A stretch of DNA of 64,000 nucleotides from an uncultured Bacteroidales bacterium. GTDB taxonomy: Bacteria; Bacteroidota; Bacteroidia; Bacteroidales; UBA932. The notes under the pieces were generated by a model. That model was not told the DNA's origin and searched no databases. It was given only the letters and a program-made list of their open reading frames with translations. The stretch is taken from positions 1 through 64,000 of the forward strand of contig CABUIX010000001.1 of the NCBI GenBank assembly GCA_902491795.1. Reading direction: 5' to 3'. Below, one piece after another: positions 46,003 through 54,561 of the stretch. A program made the translations under genes and the position numbers. The first letter of the stretch is position 1. The number at the start of each line of letters is the position of its first letter.

Positions 46003-47784
46003 ATGGCAAAAGAAATAAAGTTCTCACTCGTCTACAGGGACATGTGGCAATCTTCCGGCAAATACCAGCCGAGAGTTGACCAACTGGTCAGGGTTGCACC
46101 GGCGATCATTGACATGGGATGCTTCGACCGCGTAGAGACCAACGGCGGCGCATTCGAGCAGGTGAACCTCCTTTATGGCGAGAATCCCAACATTTCAGTC
46201 CGCAAATGGACTGCCCCCTTCCACAAGGTCGGCATTCAGACCCACATGCTCGAAAGAGGCCTTAATGCACTGCGGATGAACCCGGTTCCTGCTGATGTGC
46301 GAGAGCTGATGTTCAAGGTCAAGAAGGCGCAGGGCACAGACATAGCCAGGTCTTTCTGCGGACTGAATGACCACCGCAACCTCAAACTCTCCATTGAGTA
46401 TGCGAAAAAGGCCGGAATGATTTCCCAGGCCGCCCTCTCAATAACCCACTCCCCCGTGCACACGGTGGAATACTACCTCGGCGTGGTTGATCATCTGGTG
46501 GAGTACGGTGCCGACGAGATATGCCTCAAGGACATGGCAGGAGTAGGCCGCCCGACATTCCTCGCAGAACTTACAAGGGACATTAAGAAAAAATATCCTG
46601 ACATCAAGATCCAGTACCACGGACACTGCGGGCCCGGATTCTCTCCGGCATCAATGCTTGAGGTGGCCCGTGCCGGCGCCGACTACATCGACGTTGCAGT
46701 GGAGCCTCTCGCCTGGGGCAAGGTTCACCCTGACGTGATCACCATCCAGCAGATGCTGCGCGCAGACGGCTTCCTCGTCAAGGACATCAACATGGACGCA
46801 TATATGGAAGTGCGCCGCCTCACGCAGGAATTCATCGACGACTTCCTCGGATACTGGATCAACCCCAGCAATGCTGTCATGACCTCTCTTCTGGTAGGCT
46901 GTGGCCTCCCCGGAGGAATGATGGGATCGATGATGGCTGACCTCAAGGGATTCAAGGCCGCAATAAATGCCTCCGAGCGTGCCAACGGCAAGCCTGAGAG
47001 TTCTCTTGACACCCTGATGGTAAGGCTCTTCAACGAGGTTGAATATGTATGGCCGAGACTCGGATATCCCCCTCTCGTGACCCCCTTCAGCCAGTATGTC
47101 AAGAACACGGCCCTTATGAACCTGCTCGCAATGAGCCAGAACAAGCCGCGCTTCAGCACCATCGACAAGGACACCTGGAACATGATTCTTGGCAAGATGG
47201 GCAAACTGCCCGGCAAGCTCGCACCCGAAATCGTCCAGCTTGCGAAGGAGAAGGGAATGGAATTCTTCGACGGCAATCCCCAGGACGAATATCCGAACGA
47301 ACTTCCGAAGTTCCGCCAGATGATGAAGGACGAAGGCTGGGACTGCGGCCAGGACGACGAGGAGCTGTTCGAACTTGCAATGCACGAGAGACAGTACAGG
47401 GACTACAAGAGCGGTATAGCCAAGGAGAGGTTCAACAAGGAGCTCGCCGACCTCAAGGCAAAAGCCGGTGCACCGATAATCATCAAGCGCCCCGTTGTGG
47501 AGATGCCCGAGTTCGACATCGAGAAGTATGTCGAGAAATATCCCAAGGCAACTCCCCTGCAGGCTCCCGCAAAAGGCAAGATGCTATGGCAGATCGATGT
47601 CGTTGACGATTCAAAGGCACCGGTAGCCGGAACCGCCGTAAAGGCAGGAAAAGCCTGCGGATATGTCCAGACATATTATGGAATGGAAGAGATCATCCCC
47701 GCGGTTAACGGACGCATTGTAGCCGTGACCGCGCCACAGGGAAAGGATGTCGCCAAGGGCGAGATTGTCGCTTTCGTGGAGTAA
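46003..47784 (+). CDS. Pyruvate carboxylase subunit B / oxaloacetate decarboxylase alpha-type protein with atypical C-terminal domain
   Basis: This 593-residue protein has the HMGL-like TIM-barrel carboxyltransferase domain (residues 1-300: FSLVYRDMWQSSGKYQPR, DEICLKDMAG, YHGHCGPGFSP), the conserved carboxylase region (300-480) and a C-terminal biotinyl/lipoyl-like domain (about 525-593). Enzymes of this group move CO2 between biotin and pyruvate/oxaloacetate. In the last domain the usual AMKM biotin site is replaced by YYGMEE, with no Lys at the turn, so the protein probably cannot be biotinylated itself and may depend on a separate carrier. No partner subunit is encoded nearby. It is followed by a strong terminator. 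Confidence 0.85.
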   Translation: MAKEIKFSLVYRDMWQSSGKYQPRVDQLVRVAPAIIDMGCFDRVETNGGAFEQVNLLYGENPNISVRKWTAPFHKVGIQTHMLERGLNALRMNPVPADVRELMFKVKKAQGTDIARSFCGLNDHRNLKLSIEYAKKAGMISQAALSITHSPVHTVEYYLGVVDHLVEYGADEICLKDMAGVGRPTFLAELTRDIKKKYPDIKIQYHGHCGPGFSPASMLEVARAGADYIDVAVEPLAWGKVHPDVITIQQMLRADGFLVKDINMDAYMEVRRLTQEFIDDFLGYWINPSNAVMTSLLVGCGLPGGMMGSMMADLKGFKAAINASERANGKPESSLDTLMVRLFNEVEYVWPRLGYPPLVTPFSQYVKNTALMNLLAMSQNKPRFSTIDKDTWNMILGKMGKLPGKLAPEIVQLAKEKGMEFFDGNPQDEYPNELPKFRQMMKDEGWDCGQDDEELFELAMHERQYRDYKSGIAKERFNKELADLKAKAGAPIIIKRPVVEMPEFDIEKYVEKYPKATPLQAPAKGKMLWQIDVVDDSKAPVAGTAVKAGKACGYVQTYYGMEEIIPAVNGRIVAVTAPQGKDVAKGEIVAFVE

Positions 47785-47810
47785 GCACGTTTTCACAAGA
47801 GCATATTGCT

Positions 47811-47849
47811 GCAGGCCGCTGTCAACAATGACAGCGGCCTGCTTTTTTT
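47811..47849 (+). terminator. Rho-independent terminator
   Basis: A perfect 13-bp stem (47811-47823 with 47830-47842), AACAAT loop and seven Ts to 47849. It isolates the carboxylase-type gene from the fimbrial operon. Confidence 0.93.
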
Positions 47850-47888
47850 GCAATAACGTAATATTCAGCGACTAATAAAAAATTTTAT

Positions 47889-47919
47889 TTTGAATTATTC
47901 ATAATTATACCTATCTTGC
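47889..47919 (+). promoter_or_regulatory. Promoter of the fimbrial operon
   Basis: TTTG at 47889-47892, exactly 19 bp, then TATCTTGC at 47912-47919 (two mismatches to TAnnTTTG in its last two bases). The surrounding sequence is AT-rich. The predicted leader to the ATG at 48067 is about 140 nt and contains a 12-bp perfect palindrome (47951-47962). I see no pair of distant inverted repeats of the kind used by invertible promoters. Confidence 0.5.
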
Positions 47920-48066
47920 GCGACGCTGGCAGGCAAAATGAATTTCATCAATTCTGCAGAATCTTCTTTCTGCTTCGGGTTGGTGCGCTTTTCTTGCACG
48001 CCGGTCACATTTTAATGACACTACAAACCTGATGAAAGACCATTAGGTCCACTGCACGAATTGGCA

Positions 48067-48615
48067 ATGAACCGCAAGATACTCCACATAACACTGATAA
48101 TACTGTCGGCGATTTCTGCCGGACACAAGGCGAAAGCCCAACTGCCTGACCACGACAACTATGATTCGGGGTGGTCAGCACCATTTTACCTCAGACTCGA
48201 GAGTTCCGAGAAACACGAAGCTGATTTCCATGTCAATTTCCGGCAGAACGATTCTCTCATTCTGCCTGGCTATATGGGCACAGGCGAAAATCTCAAGGCG
48301 CTTGCAGACTCAATAGCGGCAATCCGTATCGGAGACAGGACAATCGACAGCCTGTACGTGTTTTCGTATTCTTCTCCTGAAGGCAACTACAATTATAACG
48401 TCGCCCTTTCCGGACGCCGTGCCGCCGCAATGCGCCGTTACCTTGAGACTGAATATCCGGATCTTGTGGAAGTGATGTCCGCTACCCCGGACGGCGAGTC
48501 ATGGCAGATGTTCAGGCAAAGGGCTCTCTCGGACAGCACCATAAGCAGCGAACAAAGAGAAAGGCTGCTCTCGATAATTGATTCCGACAACAGTTTCGAG
48601 ACAAAAAAGCCTTGA
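48067..48615 (+). CDS. OmpA/DUF3575-type fimbrial locus protein, N-terminal part
   Basis: This 182-residue frame has a signal peptide (ending GHKAKA) and an OmpA-like segment with DRTIDSLYVFSYSSPEG and YNVALSGRRAAAMRRYL, the SPEG and LS-RA motifs seen at the start of larger DUF3575 proteins of fimbrial loci. It stops at 48615 directly after the heptamer A AAA AAG (48603-48609). A -1 shift there joins it seamlessly to the next frame (KKALIKEWDRALWNRI), giving one protein of about 429 residues. It may be programmed frameshifting or a single lost A. Confidence 0.75.
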   Translation: MNRKILHITLIILSAISAGHKAKAQLPDHDNYDSGWSAPFYLRLESSEKHEADFHVNFRQNDSLILPGYMGTGENLKALADSIAAIRIGDRTIDSLYVFSYSSPEGNYNYNVALSGRRAAAMRRYLETEYPDLVEVMSATPDGESWQMFRQRALSDSTISSEQRERLLSIIDSDNSFETKKP

Positions 48616-49355
48616 TAAAAGAGTGGGACCGCGCCTTGTGGAACAGGATTGTCCGGGAATGGTTCAGGGACATGCGCCGCTCCTTCATCCGTCTGGAGTG
48701 GACTGAAAATGTCTATGCCAAAGAATACTTCATCGGACGTCCGGCAGAATTGACGGCAAAAGCATATACGACAATGAACCCCTTGTCGCGTCCGCCTGGA
48801 GAGATTGTCCTCGAAAGGACCATACTCGCCCTAAAGACCATCCTTCTCTACGATGCAATGACCATGCTCAACGCAGAAGTCGAAGTCCCGGTCGGCAACA
48901 GCTTCTCCATAATGGTTGAAGATGTCTTCCCATGGTGGACCTTCGGTCCGAACAGGAACAAATACAGTCTCGAAATGTGGGAGATGGGAATCGAACCGAG
49001 ATGGTGGTTCCGCCGCAACGACAGGCGCGACCGACTATCCGGACATTTCATAGGTCCCTATGTCATGAGCGCAAGGTATGACTTCCAGTGGGACAGGGAC
49101 CTGAACTACCAGGGTGAATACTGGTCAGCTGGTCTCAGTTACGGATACGCAATGCCCATAGGGAATATTTTCAATCTCGAGTTTTCCGTCTCAGTTGGCT
49201 ACGTCAATGCCGACTACAGGCATTATCAGCCTGACTACGACTATTCGCAGCTCTATCGTGACCCGTTCAGGACAGGCACCCTGTCTTATTTCGGGCCAAC
49301 AAAACTGAAGGTATCCCTGGTACTTCCCATAAAAATCAAATACACCCGCAGATGA
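48612..49355 (+). CDS. DUF3575 outer-membrane barrel-like protein, C-terminal part of the 48067 gene
   Basis: This frame has only a TTG as possible start (48612) and begins in the middle of a helix that belongs to the preceding OmpA-like domain (IKEWDRALWNRIVREWF). From about residue 70 it shows DUF3575-type beta-barrel strands: LKTILLYDAMTMLNAEVEVP, MGIEPRWWFR, GHFIGPYVMSARYDFQW, and a final LKVSLVLPIKIKY. Such proteins are encoded in fimbrial operons and are probably outer-membrane barrels. It overlaps the next gene by 4 bp. I regard it as the same gene as 48067, in the -1 frame. Confidence 0.75.
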   Translation: MIKEWDRALWNRIVREWFRDMRRSFIRLEWTENVYAKEYFIGRPAELTAKAYTTMNPLSRPPGEIVLERTILALKTILLYDAMTMLNAEVEVPVGNSFSIMVEDVFPWWTFGPNRNKYSLEMWEMGIEPRWWFRRNDRRDRLSGHFIGPYVMSARYDFQWDRDLNYQGEYWSAGLSYGYAMPIGNIFNLEFSVSVGYVNADYRHYQPDYDYSQLYRDPFRTGTLSYFGPTKLKVSLVLPIKIKYTRR

Positions 49356-50419
49356 CGACCTCAAGAACATGCCGCGGCAGGATTTTCAGTCTGCCGAAAT
49401 GCCGCCGGTCCAGTCTGTCCTGGTCCGCCGTCTGCCTGTTTGCCGTGACACTGCTGCTTTCGGGCTGCCAGCTCAGGCCGCTTGTGGATCCGGAATTCGG
49501 GACCATGATCAAAATACGCATCAATACCGACGGGATACGCAACGTGACAAGCGACATTTACAACGAAGCCATTCCTGTCCCCGAAATCGATCCTGGCGTC
49601 ATGCACGTGCTCTTCTACGACACCGGGACCAACTCGCTGATTTCGGAGTCTTTCGTGAGCGAGAAGTCCACCGACGGGGACGGATACACTACAATATCCG
49701 GACGCGTCTCACTGGTGCCGGGCACCTACCATATAGTCAGCTACGACTTCGGAACGGAATCAACGATTGTAGACGGCCACGAAAGTTTCGACCTGCTGCA
49801 CGCGACTTCCGGATCCGTGTCCGAGACTGAACTTGCCTCATACTCATCCAAGGCACAGGACGGCAGCATCGTATATACCCCCGACCACCTGGTGGTATCG
49901 ACAGACCGAGAGTACGAAATTCCCTACCATAACGGCATCCATATGATAGAGACCGAAGCCTCGACGATAGTGGAGACATATTATCTGCAGATCAAGGTGG
50001 ACGGGCTCGAATATGTCTCAAGTGCACGGGCATTCCTGTCCGGAATGTCGGGAAGCAGCAGCACGGCATCCGGAGACGCCGTCGACCAGGAGGGGTCCAC
50101 GATATACTTCACACTCCAGAAAAGCGAAGACAACGGAGTTCCCGTTATCTGCAACATATTTAACTGCTTCGGAAGGATTCCGGATGCCGAGAACGACTTG
50201 AGCGTAACATTCGACATACGAACCTCAGACGGCAGGACCGTGACCCGCGAATTTGACATAACTGACCTTTTCGAGAGTGAGGACTGCATCAACCACAACT
50301 GGCTGCTGCTTGAGGAAACTATCACCATAGACCCTCCTCAGACCACACCGGGGACAGGAGGCGGCTTCGACCCTGAAGTCGGAGACTGGGAGGACGAAAA
50401 CCACGAAATCGAGATATAG
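49352..50419 (+). CDS. DUF5119/FimB-like fimbrial anchor lipoprotein
   Basis: This 355-residue lipoprotein (lipobox LSGC) has the pattern RNVTSDIYNEAIPVPEIDPG then MHVLFYDT, seen in proteins that precede fimbrillin genes in Bacteroidales. It has a two-domain beta-sandwich look, with VPGTYHIVSYDFGTES in the first and ITDLFESEDCINHNWLLLEETI in the second. It may cap or anchor the pilus base, by analogy to FimB/Mfa2; that role is inferred. It lacks the Lys-Ala processing motif found in the seven pilin-like proteins that follow, consistent with an anchor that stays lipidated. Confidence 0.7.
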   Translation: MTTSRTCRGRIFSLPKCRRSSLSWSAVCLFAVTLLLSGCQLRPLVDPEFGTMIKIRINTDGIRNVTSDIYNEAIPVPEIDPGVMHVLFYDTGTNSLISESFVSEKSTDGDGYTTISGRVSLVPGTYHIVSYDFGTESTIVDGHESFDLLHATSGSVSETELASYSSKAQDGSIVYTPDHLVVSTDREYEIPYHNGIHMIETEASTIVETYYLQIKVDGLEYVSSARAFLSGMSGSSSTASGDAVDQEGSTIYFTLQKSEDNGVPVICNIFNCFGRIPDAENDLSVTFDIRTSDGRTVTREFDITDLFESEDCINHNWLLLEETITIDPPQTTPGTGGGFDPEVGDWEDENHEIEI

Positions 50420-50454
50420 AAATTCCTATTCAAAAACTTTACAACAAAACATTT

Positions 50455-51657
50455 ATGAAAAAATTGATTTTTATTGCAGCGCTTGCGGCAGCAATTCTCC
50501 CGGGCTGCACAAAGAACGAGGTCAAACCGGAAGTGCCAGACCAGCCCATCAGTTTCACCACGGCTGTCGGCTCAAGCATCACTAAAACAGTCATTGATGA
50601 CAATGTCTTCCCGACAACAGAGCAATTCGCCACCTTCGCTTACTGGCTTGACGAAGGCGAGACTTGGCCTGACGATGCAACCAAAGCAAAAGAGTACATT
50701 CCGTTCGGGACTGACAGCAACTCAAGGACATTGGTAAGTTACGATGAAGAGCAAAACCTCTGGACCACAGCGACTCCTTACTATTGGCCGACAACCGGTT
50801 CACTGACTTTCTTCTCATTCTACCATCCTCAAATAAAAGAAGTAACTTTTGACACGACCAAGGGACTGCAGTTCAGCAGGGATCTCGCAGGGAGCGACGA
50901 CCAGGGCAAGGACATCATGGTTGCCGATGTTGTAACAGAGCAGACCAAGAATACCGATAATGCCAACGGAAGCGGCTTCAACGGTGTTCCCACCAAATTC
51001 CGTCATGTGATGTCCCAGGTAGTGGACTTCTTCATCAACACTGAAATGGACTATACCAACGGCCATGGCGATGGTACCTGGCAGGCCGGGGACATCAGCA
51101 TCACCCTCAACAGCATCAAGATTCGGAACGTATATGTAAAGGCAACCTACACGAGCGGACTTGAGCCATCCGAGGCCAATCCCGGCACATGGTCAGAATA
51201 TGCAGCCGAGGGCGGACACATGGTGACCTACACATGGTTCGATGCCACCCAGGACGATGAGTTCCAGGTGACAAGCACGAAAACCCAGGTTCCCGACGCA
51301 ACAATAACGGTAAGCGAAGGCACTGACTCCTATGATGTCACCAGAGGCGCAATCCTGATTCTGCCGCAGAGTTTCGTAAATTCGGAATATCCGGAGAACG
51401 CGGATGCCGACATCGAAGTAATATATACCATCACCTATCACATTGCCAACGGCGGCACAATAGAGGAGCAGATAACCAGAGAAATAAAGCTCGCCGAGAT
51501 ACATGCGGCTCAGAACAATGCATGGCAGATGAACAAGAAAATCACCTACAACCTCACCATAGGTCTCGACCAGATTCTCTGGGCTCCTTCAGTGGTAAGC
51601 TGGGATGACTCCGCGGTCGAGGAAGATCACGACGTAGATGTTTCGCCTACAGAATAA
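50455..51657 (+). CDS. Fimbrillin-family lipoprotein 1
   Basis: This 400-residue lipoprotein (lipobox LPGC, Cys18) has fimbrillin hallmarks: TPYYWPTTGSLTFFSFY, DIMVADVV, FRHVMSQVVDFFINT and a C-terminal YNLTIGLDQILWAPSVVSWD strand. A basic residue, Lys44 in SITKT, 26 residues after the Cys marks the likely protease site that frees the mature pilin. It is the largest of the five mid-sized pilins and the first, so it is the best candidate for the major subunit. It overlaps the next gene by 20 bp. Confidence 0.82.
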   Translation: MKKLIFIAALAAAILPGCTKNEVKPEVPDQPISFTTAVGSSITKTVIDDNVFPTTEQFATFAYWLDEGETWPDDATKAKEYIPFGTDSNSRTLVSYDEEQNLWTTATPYYWPTTGSLTFFSFYHPQIKEVTFDTTKGLQFSRDLAGSDDQGKDIMVADVVTEQTKNTDNANGSGFNGVPTKFRHVMSQVVDFFINTEMDYTNGHGDGTWQAGDISITLNSIKIRNVYVKATYTSGLEPSEANPGTWSEYAAEGGHMVTYTWFDATQDDEFQVTSTKTQVPDATITVSEGTDSYDVTRGAILILPQSFVNSEYPENADADIEVIYTITYHIANGGTIEEQITREIKLAEIHAAQNNAWQMNKKITYNLTIGLDQILWAPSVVSWDDSAVEEDHDVDVSPTE

Positions 51658-52690
51658 CGGCTGCGCACTGCTTGCGCTTGCGGCAATGCTCCTGTCATCC
51701 TGCACGAGGGATGACAGGGCGGCCTTGCCGTCTCCTGCCATAACCTATCAGGTAGTCCGGACCGCATCCAAGGCCGACGGAACAGGGACATACGACACAG
51801 ACTGTCCTTTCGTGACCTGGGCCTGGTACCTCCCGGAAAACTCAGCCTGGAACGGTTCAGCAGAATCAGCGAAGCTGTACATTCCTGCGGAAACCGTCTC
51901 GCACCGGAACGGCAGCTGGACCACTGACTCACCATATTACTGGCCTCCGACCGGGTCCCTGACCTTCATGTCGCTGAGTCCCGCCACTCTCGGCACCGAA
52001 GCGGAATGCACTGCCGACGAGGGAATAATCCTGAAACAGTACGACATAAGCAGCCGACAGGAAACGGACCTTATGGTAGCTGATGTGGCCAGCGACAGGA
52101 CAAGCAATCCGGTGCCCACTGTATTCCGGCACAAGCTGTCCAGAGTGACCGGCTTCAGCATCAACACGGACAAGGACTACAGCATCACCGGCCAGGACGG
52201 CACGCACCTCAAGGGCAGCAAGCGCTTTTTCATCAACGGAATTTCAATCCTGGGGCTAAACAGCACAGGCACTTTCAAGAGCGGGGCAAACACGGGCGCG
52301 GCATCTCCGGGCGAATGGAGCGGCCTGGCATCTCCAAAGGATTTCGCATGGACCGAAGCCATGGCAACAGAAATAGCATGGAGTCAGGAAGGCACCGGAA
52401 TTCCCGGTAACGGGCCTGGATACATTGCCGTACTTCCCCAGACTCTCGCATCGCAGTCAATCCTGATTGAATACACCATAAGGACCTATTATGACGACTC
52501 CGCACCAGGCAGCGACGGCAACTTCTCGGAAGAGAAGATAAGCGAACAGGTCGCCCTGTCCAGCCTTATGCCGGCCTTCACCGTCAACACACGGGTTGCT
52601 TTCAGCATCACGATAGGTCTGGACAAAATGAACTGGTCTGCCGACGTCCAGAACTGGGACGACAGGCAAGGCAGCGACACGACAATATGA
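51638..52690 (+). CDS. Fimbrillin-family lipoprotein 2
   Basis: This 350-residue lipoprotein (lipobox LSSC, Cys22) closely parallels the previous one: SPYYWPPTGSLTFMSLSP, DLMVADVA, FRHKLSRVTGFSINT and FSITIGLDKMNWSADVQNWD. The likely processing site is Lys45-Ala, 23 residues after the Cys. The similar order of motifs suggests a duplication with the first pilin. It overlaps the next gene by 4 bp. Confidence 0.8.
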   Translation: MFRLQNNGCALLALAAMLLSSCTRDDRAALPSPAITYQVVRTASKADGTGTYDTDCPFVTWAWYLPENSAWNGSAESAKLYIPAETVSHRNGSWTTDSPYYWPPTGSLTFMSLSPATLGTEAECTADEGIILKQYDISSRQETDLMVADVASDRTSNPVPTVFRHKLSRVTGFSINTDKDYSITGQDGTHLKGSKRFFINGISILGLNSTGTFKSGANTGAASPGEWSGLASPKDFAWTEAMATEIAWSQEGTGIPGNGPGYIAVLPQTLASQSILIEYTIRTYYDDSAPGSDGNFSEEKISEQVALSSLMPAFTVNTRVAFSITIGLDKMNWSADVQNWDDRQGSDTTI

Positions 52691-53601
52691 GAAACCTCAA
52701 TTTGAACTTGATCTCCATGGCATCCGCGGCCCTTCTGGCCGTGGCGGCCGCATCATGCTCCGTAAGGGTGAACGAAACAGAAAAACGGGACATCATCTTC
52801 GATGTCGCAGTGGCTGCAAATACACGAAACGCTTCGGCAGCAGCTCTTTTCCACCCTGAAGACGTGGACATAGCAGTCTGCGGGTATTCCCTTCCCGCAT
52901 CAATGTCATGGAGCAGCGGCAACCAATATGCCGTACTCGAGATGGACGGAGTCAGGGCCACTCACACGGAAGGACACATATGGGCTCCATCCGAAAGCCA
53001 CAAATGGCCAGACGGTGACAGAACCATGACAATCTTTGCATATTCACCTTACGGACGCGGTGAATTCGGTGATGACGGAAGCATACGCGTGAACGACTAT
53101 TCGGTTTCCGAAGGTGGCGACCTGATGTTCTGCGCGGCCGAGGACCGCAGCTACAACACGCTGGGCAGAATCAATCTTTCGTTCACCAGAGCACTCTGCA
53201 TGGTCGACTTCAGCGTGATGTCATCACTTGACTACTCCAGAACACCTACAGTTTCGAGGCTCGAGATCTCCGGCCTTTACTCAGAAGGAGACTTTTGCAC
53301 ACAACCTTCTCCGGTCTGGACCACGAAAGGCGAGACATGCGGTTTTCTCTTTTTCGAGGGAGAAACGCCAGTCACTGACCAGACCATTGATTTTGGTGAA
53401 TGCCTTTACATGATACCGCAGGACGGCACAATGAAAATCACCCTTACCCTTGACCTTCAGACAGGCGATGCCGTTCAGGAAGACCTGGTCCTGACCGCCG
53501 AGGAACAAGTCAGCTGGCAGACGGGCAAGCATTATTCATATATCCTCAAAATCGGCAACGACCTCCGACTCACAGTACAAAAAGCGAGTGCCAATGTTTG
53601 A
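52687..53601 (+). CDS. Fimbrillin-family lipoprotein 3
   Basis: This 304-residue lipoprotein (lipobox-like AASC, Cys24) shows a shorter fimbrillin plan: HKWPDGDRTMTIFAYSPYG, DLMFCAAED, SFTRALCMVDFSV, and a C-terminal GKHYSYILKIGNDLRLTV strand. The basic residue Arg47 (NTRNA), 23 residues after the Cys, is in the position of the processing site. The region between is more divergent, as expected of a minor or accessory subunit. Confidence 0.75.
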   Translation: MRNLNLNLISMASAALLAVAAASCSVRVNETEKRDIIFDVAVAANTRNASAAALFHPEDVDIAVCGYSLPASMSWSSGNQYAVLEMDGVRATHTEGHIWAPSESHKWPDGDRTMTIFAYSPYGRGEFGDDGSIRVNDYSVSEGGDLMFCAAEDRSYNTLGRINLSFTRALCMVDFSVMSSLDYSRTPTVSRLEISGLYSEGDFCTQPSPVWTTKGETCGFLFFEGETPVTDQTIDFGECLYMIPQDGTMKITLTLDLQTGDAVQEDLVLTAEEQVSWQTGKHYSYILKIGNDLRLTVQKASANV

Positions 53602-54553
53602 CAGAAGAACCCTCATCGCAGCGGCAATTGCATCGCTCGCTGCCGCCGGATGCGGCAAACATACTGTACAGGAATCCGCAGGGATACCCATTTCGTTCAG
53701 CGGAAGTGTCGAGACGAAGGCACTGCTGGACAACTCCGGCCTGCAGGCAGAGACCGTCCTCATCAACGACATCCATGTCGCCGGTGACGGGACACAGTCA
53801 ATCTACATGAAGGACGTCGAACTTCAGCATGCCGGAGGCAGTTGGGAGACGGATCCCGTCTACTACTGGACAAAGGGAGGATCACATCATTTCACGGCCC
53901 ACATTGCCGGTCAGGGGCTGGACTTCATATCCGGAGGCAGCGACAGAAACGCGGACAGACTGAGCTCAACGGCCGAAATAACGCTGGGAACCGACAACCA
54001 GCCGGACATACTCTATGCATTTGCCGAACGTGACATGGAGACCGCCGCAAATCCCACAGGGACCGTAGCACTTGAATTCAGTCACGCCCTCGCTGCCGTA
54101 AGAATAAACATAAACAACATCAGCAGGAAATATTTCCGGCTTGAATCCTGCCACTTTGAGGGCATCGGCACCACGGCCGGCATAGAAATTTACCGCAGTG
54201 GCGGACCTCAATTCAGCGGACTCTCCGGCCAGGAGACAAGTTCGTATGCCGAGAGCCACGACGAAACCATCTCGGAAGGTCAAACGCTCACGCTCTACGG
54301 CAACGCCGAAGCTGACGGCAGCCTCCTCGTATGGCCCCAGAATCTTGGCAGCGCCATTCTTGTTCTGGAATTTTTCGGCAGCCCCGACAGCCAGACAAGC
54401 GAAACACAAAAAATACCCCTGGCCGGAACAGGCCTCTCCAACTGGCTTTCAGGAAAAAGATACACTTACGACATAAATCTCTCAGACGAGAACATAAACG
54501 TGACTTTCAGCATAGTGCCCTGGACAGTCAATGACGTGACAATCAATACGTAG
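53594..54553 (+). CDS. Fimbrillin-family lipoprotein 4
   Basis: This 319-residue lipoprotein (lipobox AAGC, Cys20) has the fimbrillin motifs DPVYYWTKGGSHHFTAHIA, DILYAFAERD, LEFSHALAAVRININ and GKRYTYDINLSDENINVTF. Lys42-Ala lies 22 residues after the Cys. I prefer the ATG at 53594 over a GTG at 53588; both overlap the previous gene. Confidence 0.77.
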   Translation: MFDRRTLIAAAIASLAAAGCGKHTVQESAGIPISFSGSVETKALLDNSGLQAETVLINDIHVAGDGTQSIYMKDVELQHAGGSWETDPVYYWTKGGSHHFTAHIAGQGLDFISGGSDRNADRLSSTAEITLGTDNQPDILYAFAERDMETAANPTGTVALEFSHALAAVRININNISRKYFRLESCHFEGIGTTAGIEIYRSGGPQFSGLSGQETSSYAESHDETISEGQTLTLYGNAEADGSLLVWPQNLGSAILVLEFFGSPDSQTSETQKIPLAGTGLSNWLSGKRYTYDINLSDENINVTFSIVPWTVNDVTINT

Positions 54554-54561
54554 TGCGACAC

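Noticed and set aside
46651..47385. Minus-strand frame of 244 codons opposite the carboxylase-type gene
   Set aside because: His- and Val-rich shadow frame of a well-conserved gene; no support as a gene.
47785..48066. Invertible (phase-variable) promoter for the pili
   Set aside because: I looked for separated inverted repeats around the promoter and found only a terminator stem and one short palindrome; no recombinase gene is nearby.
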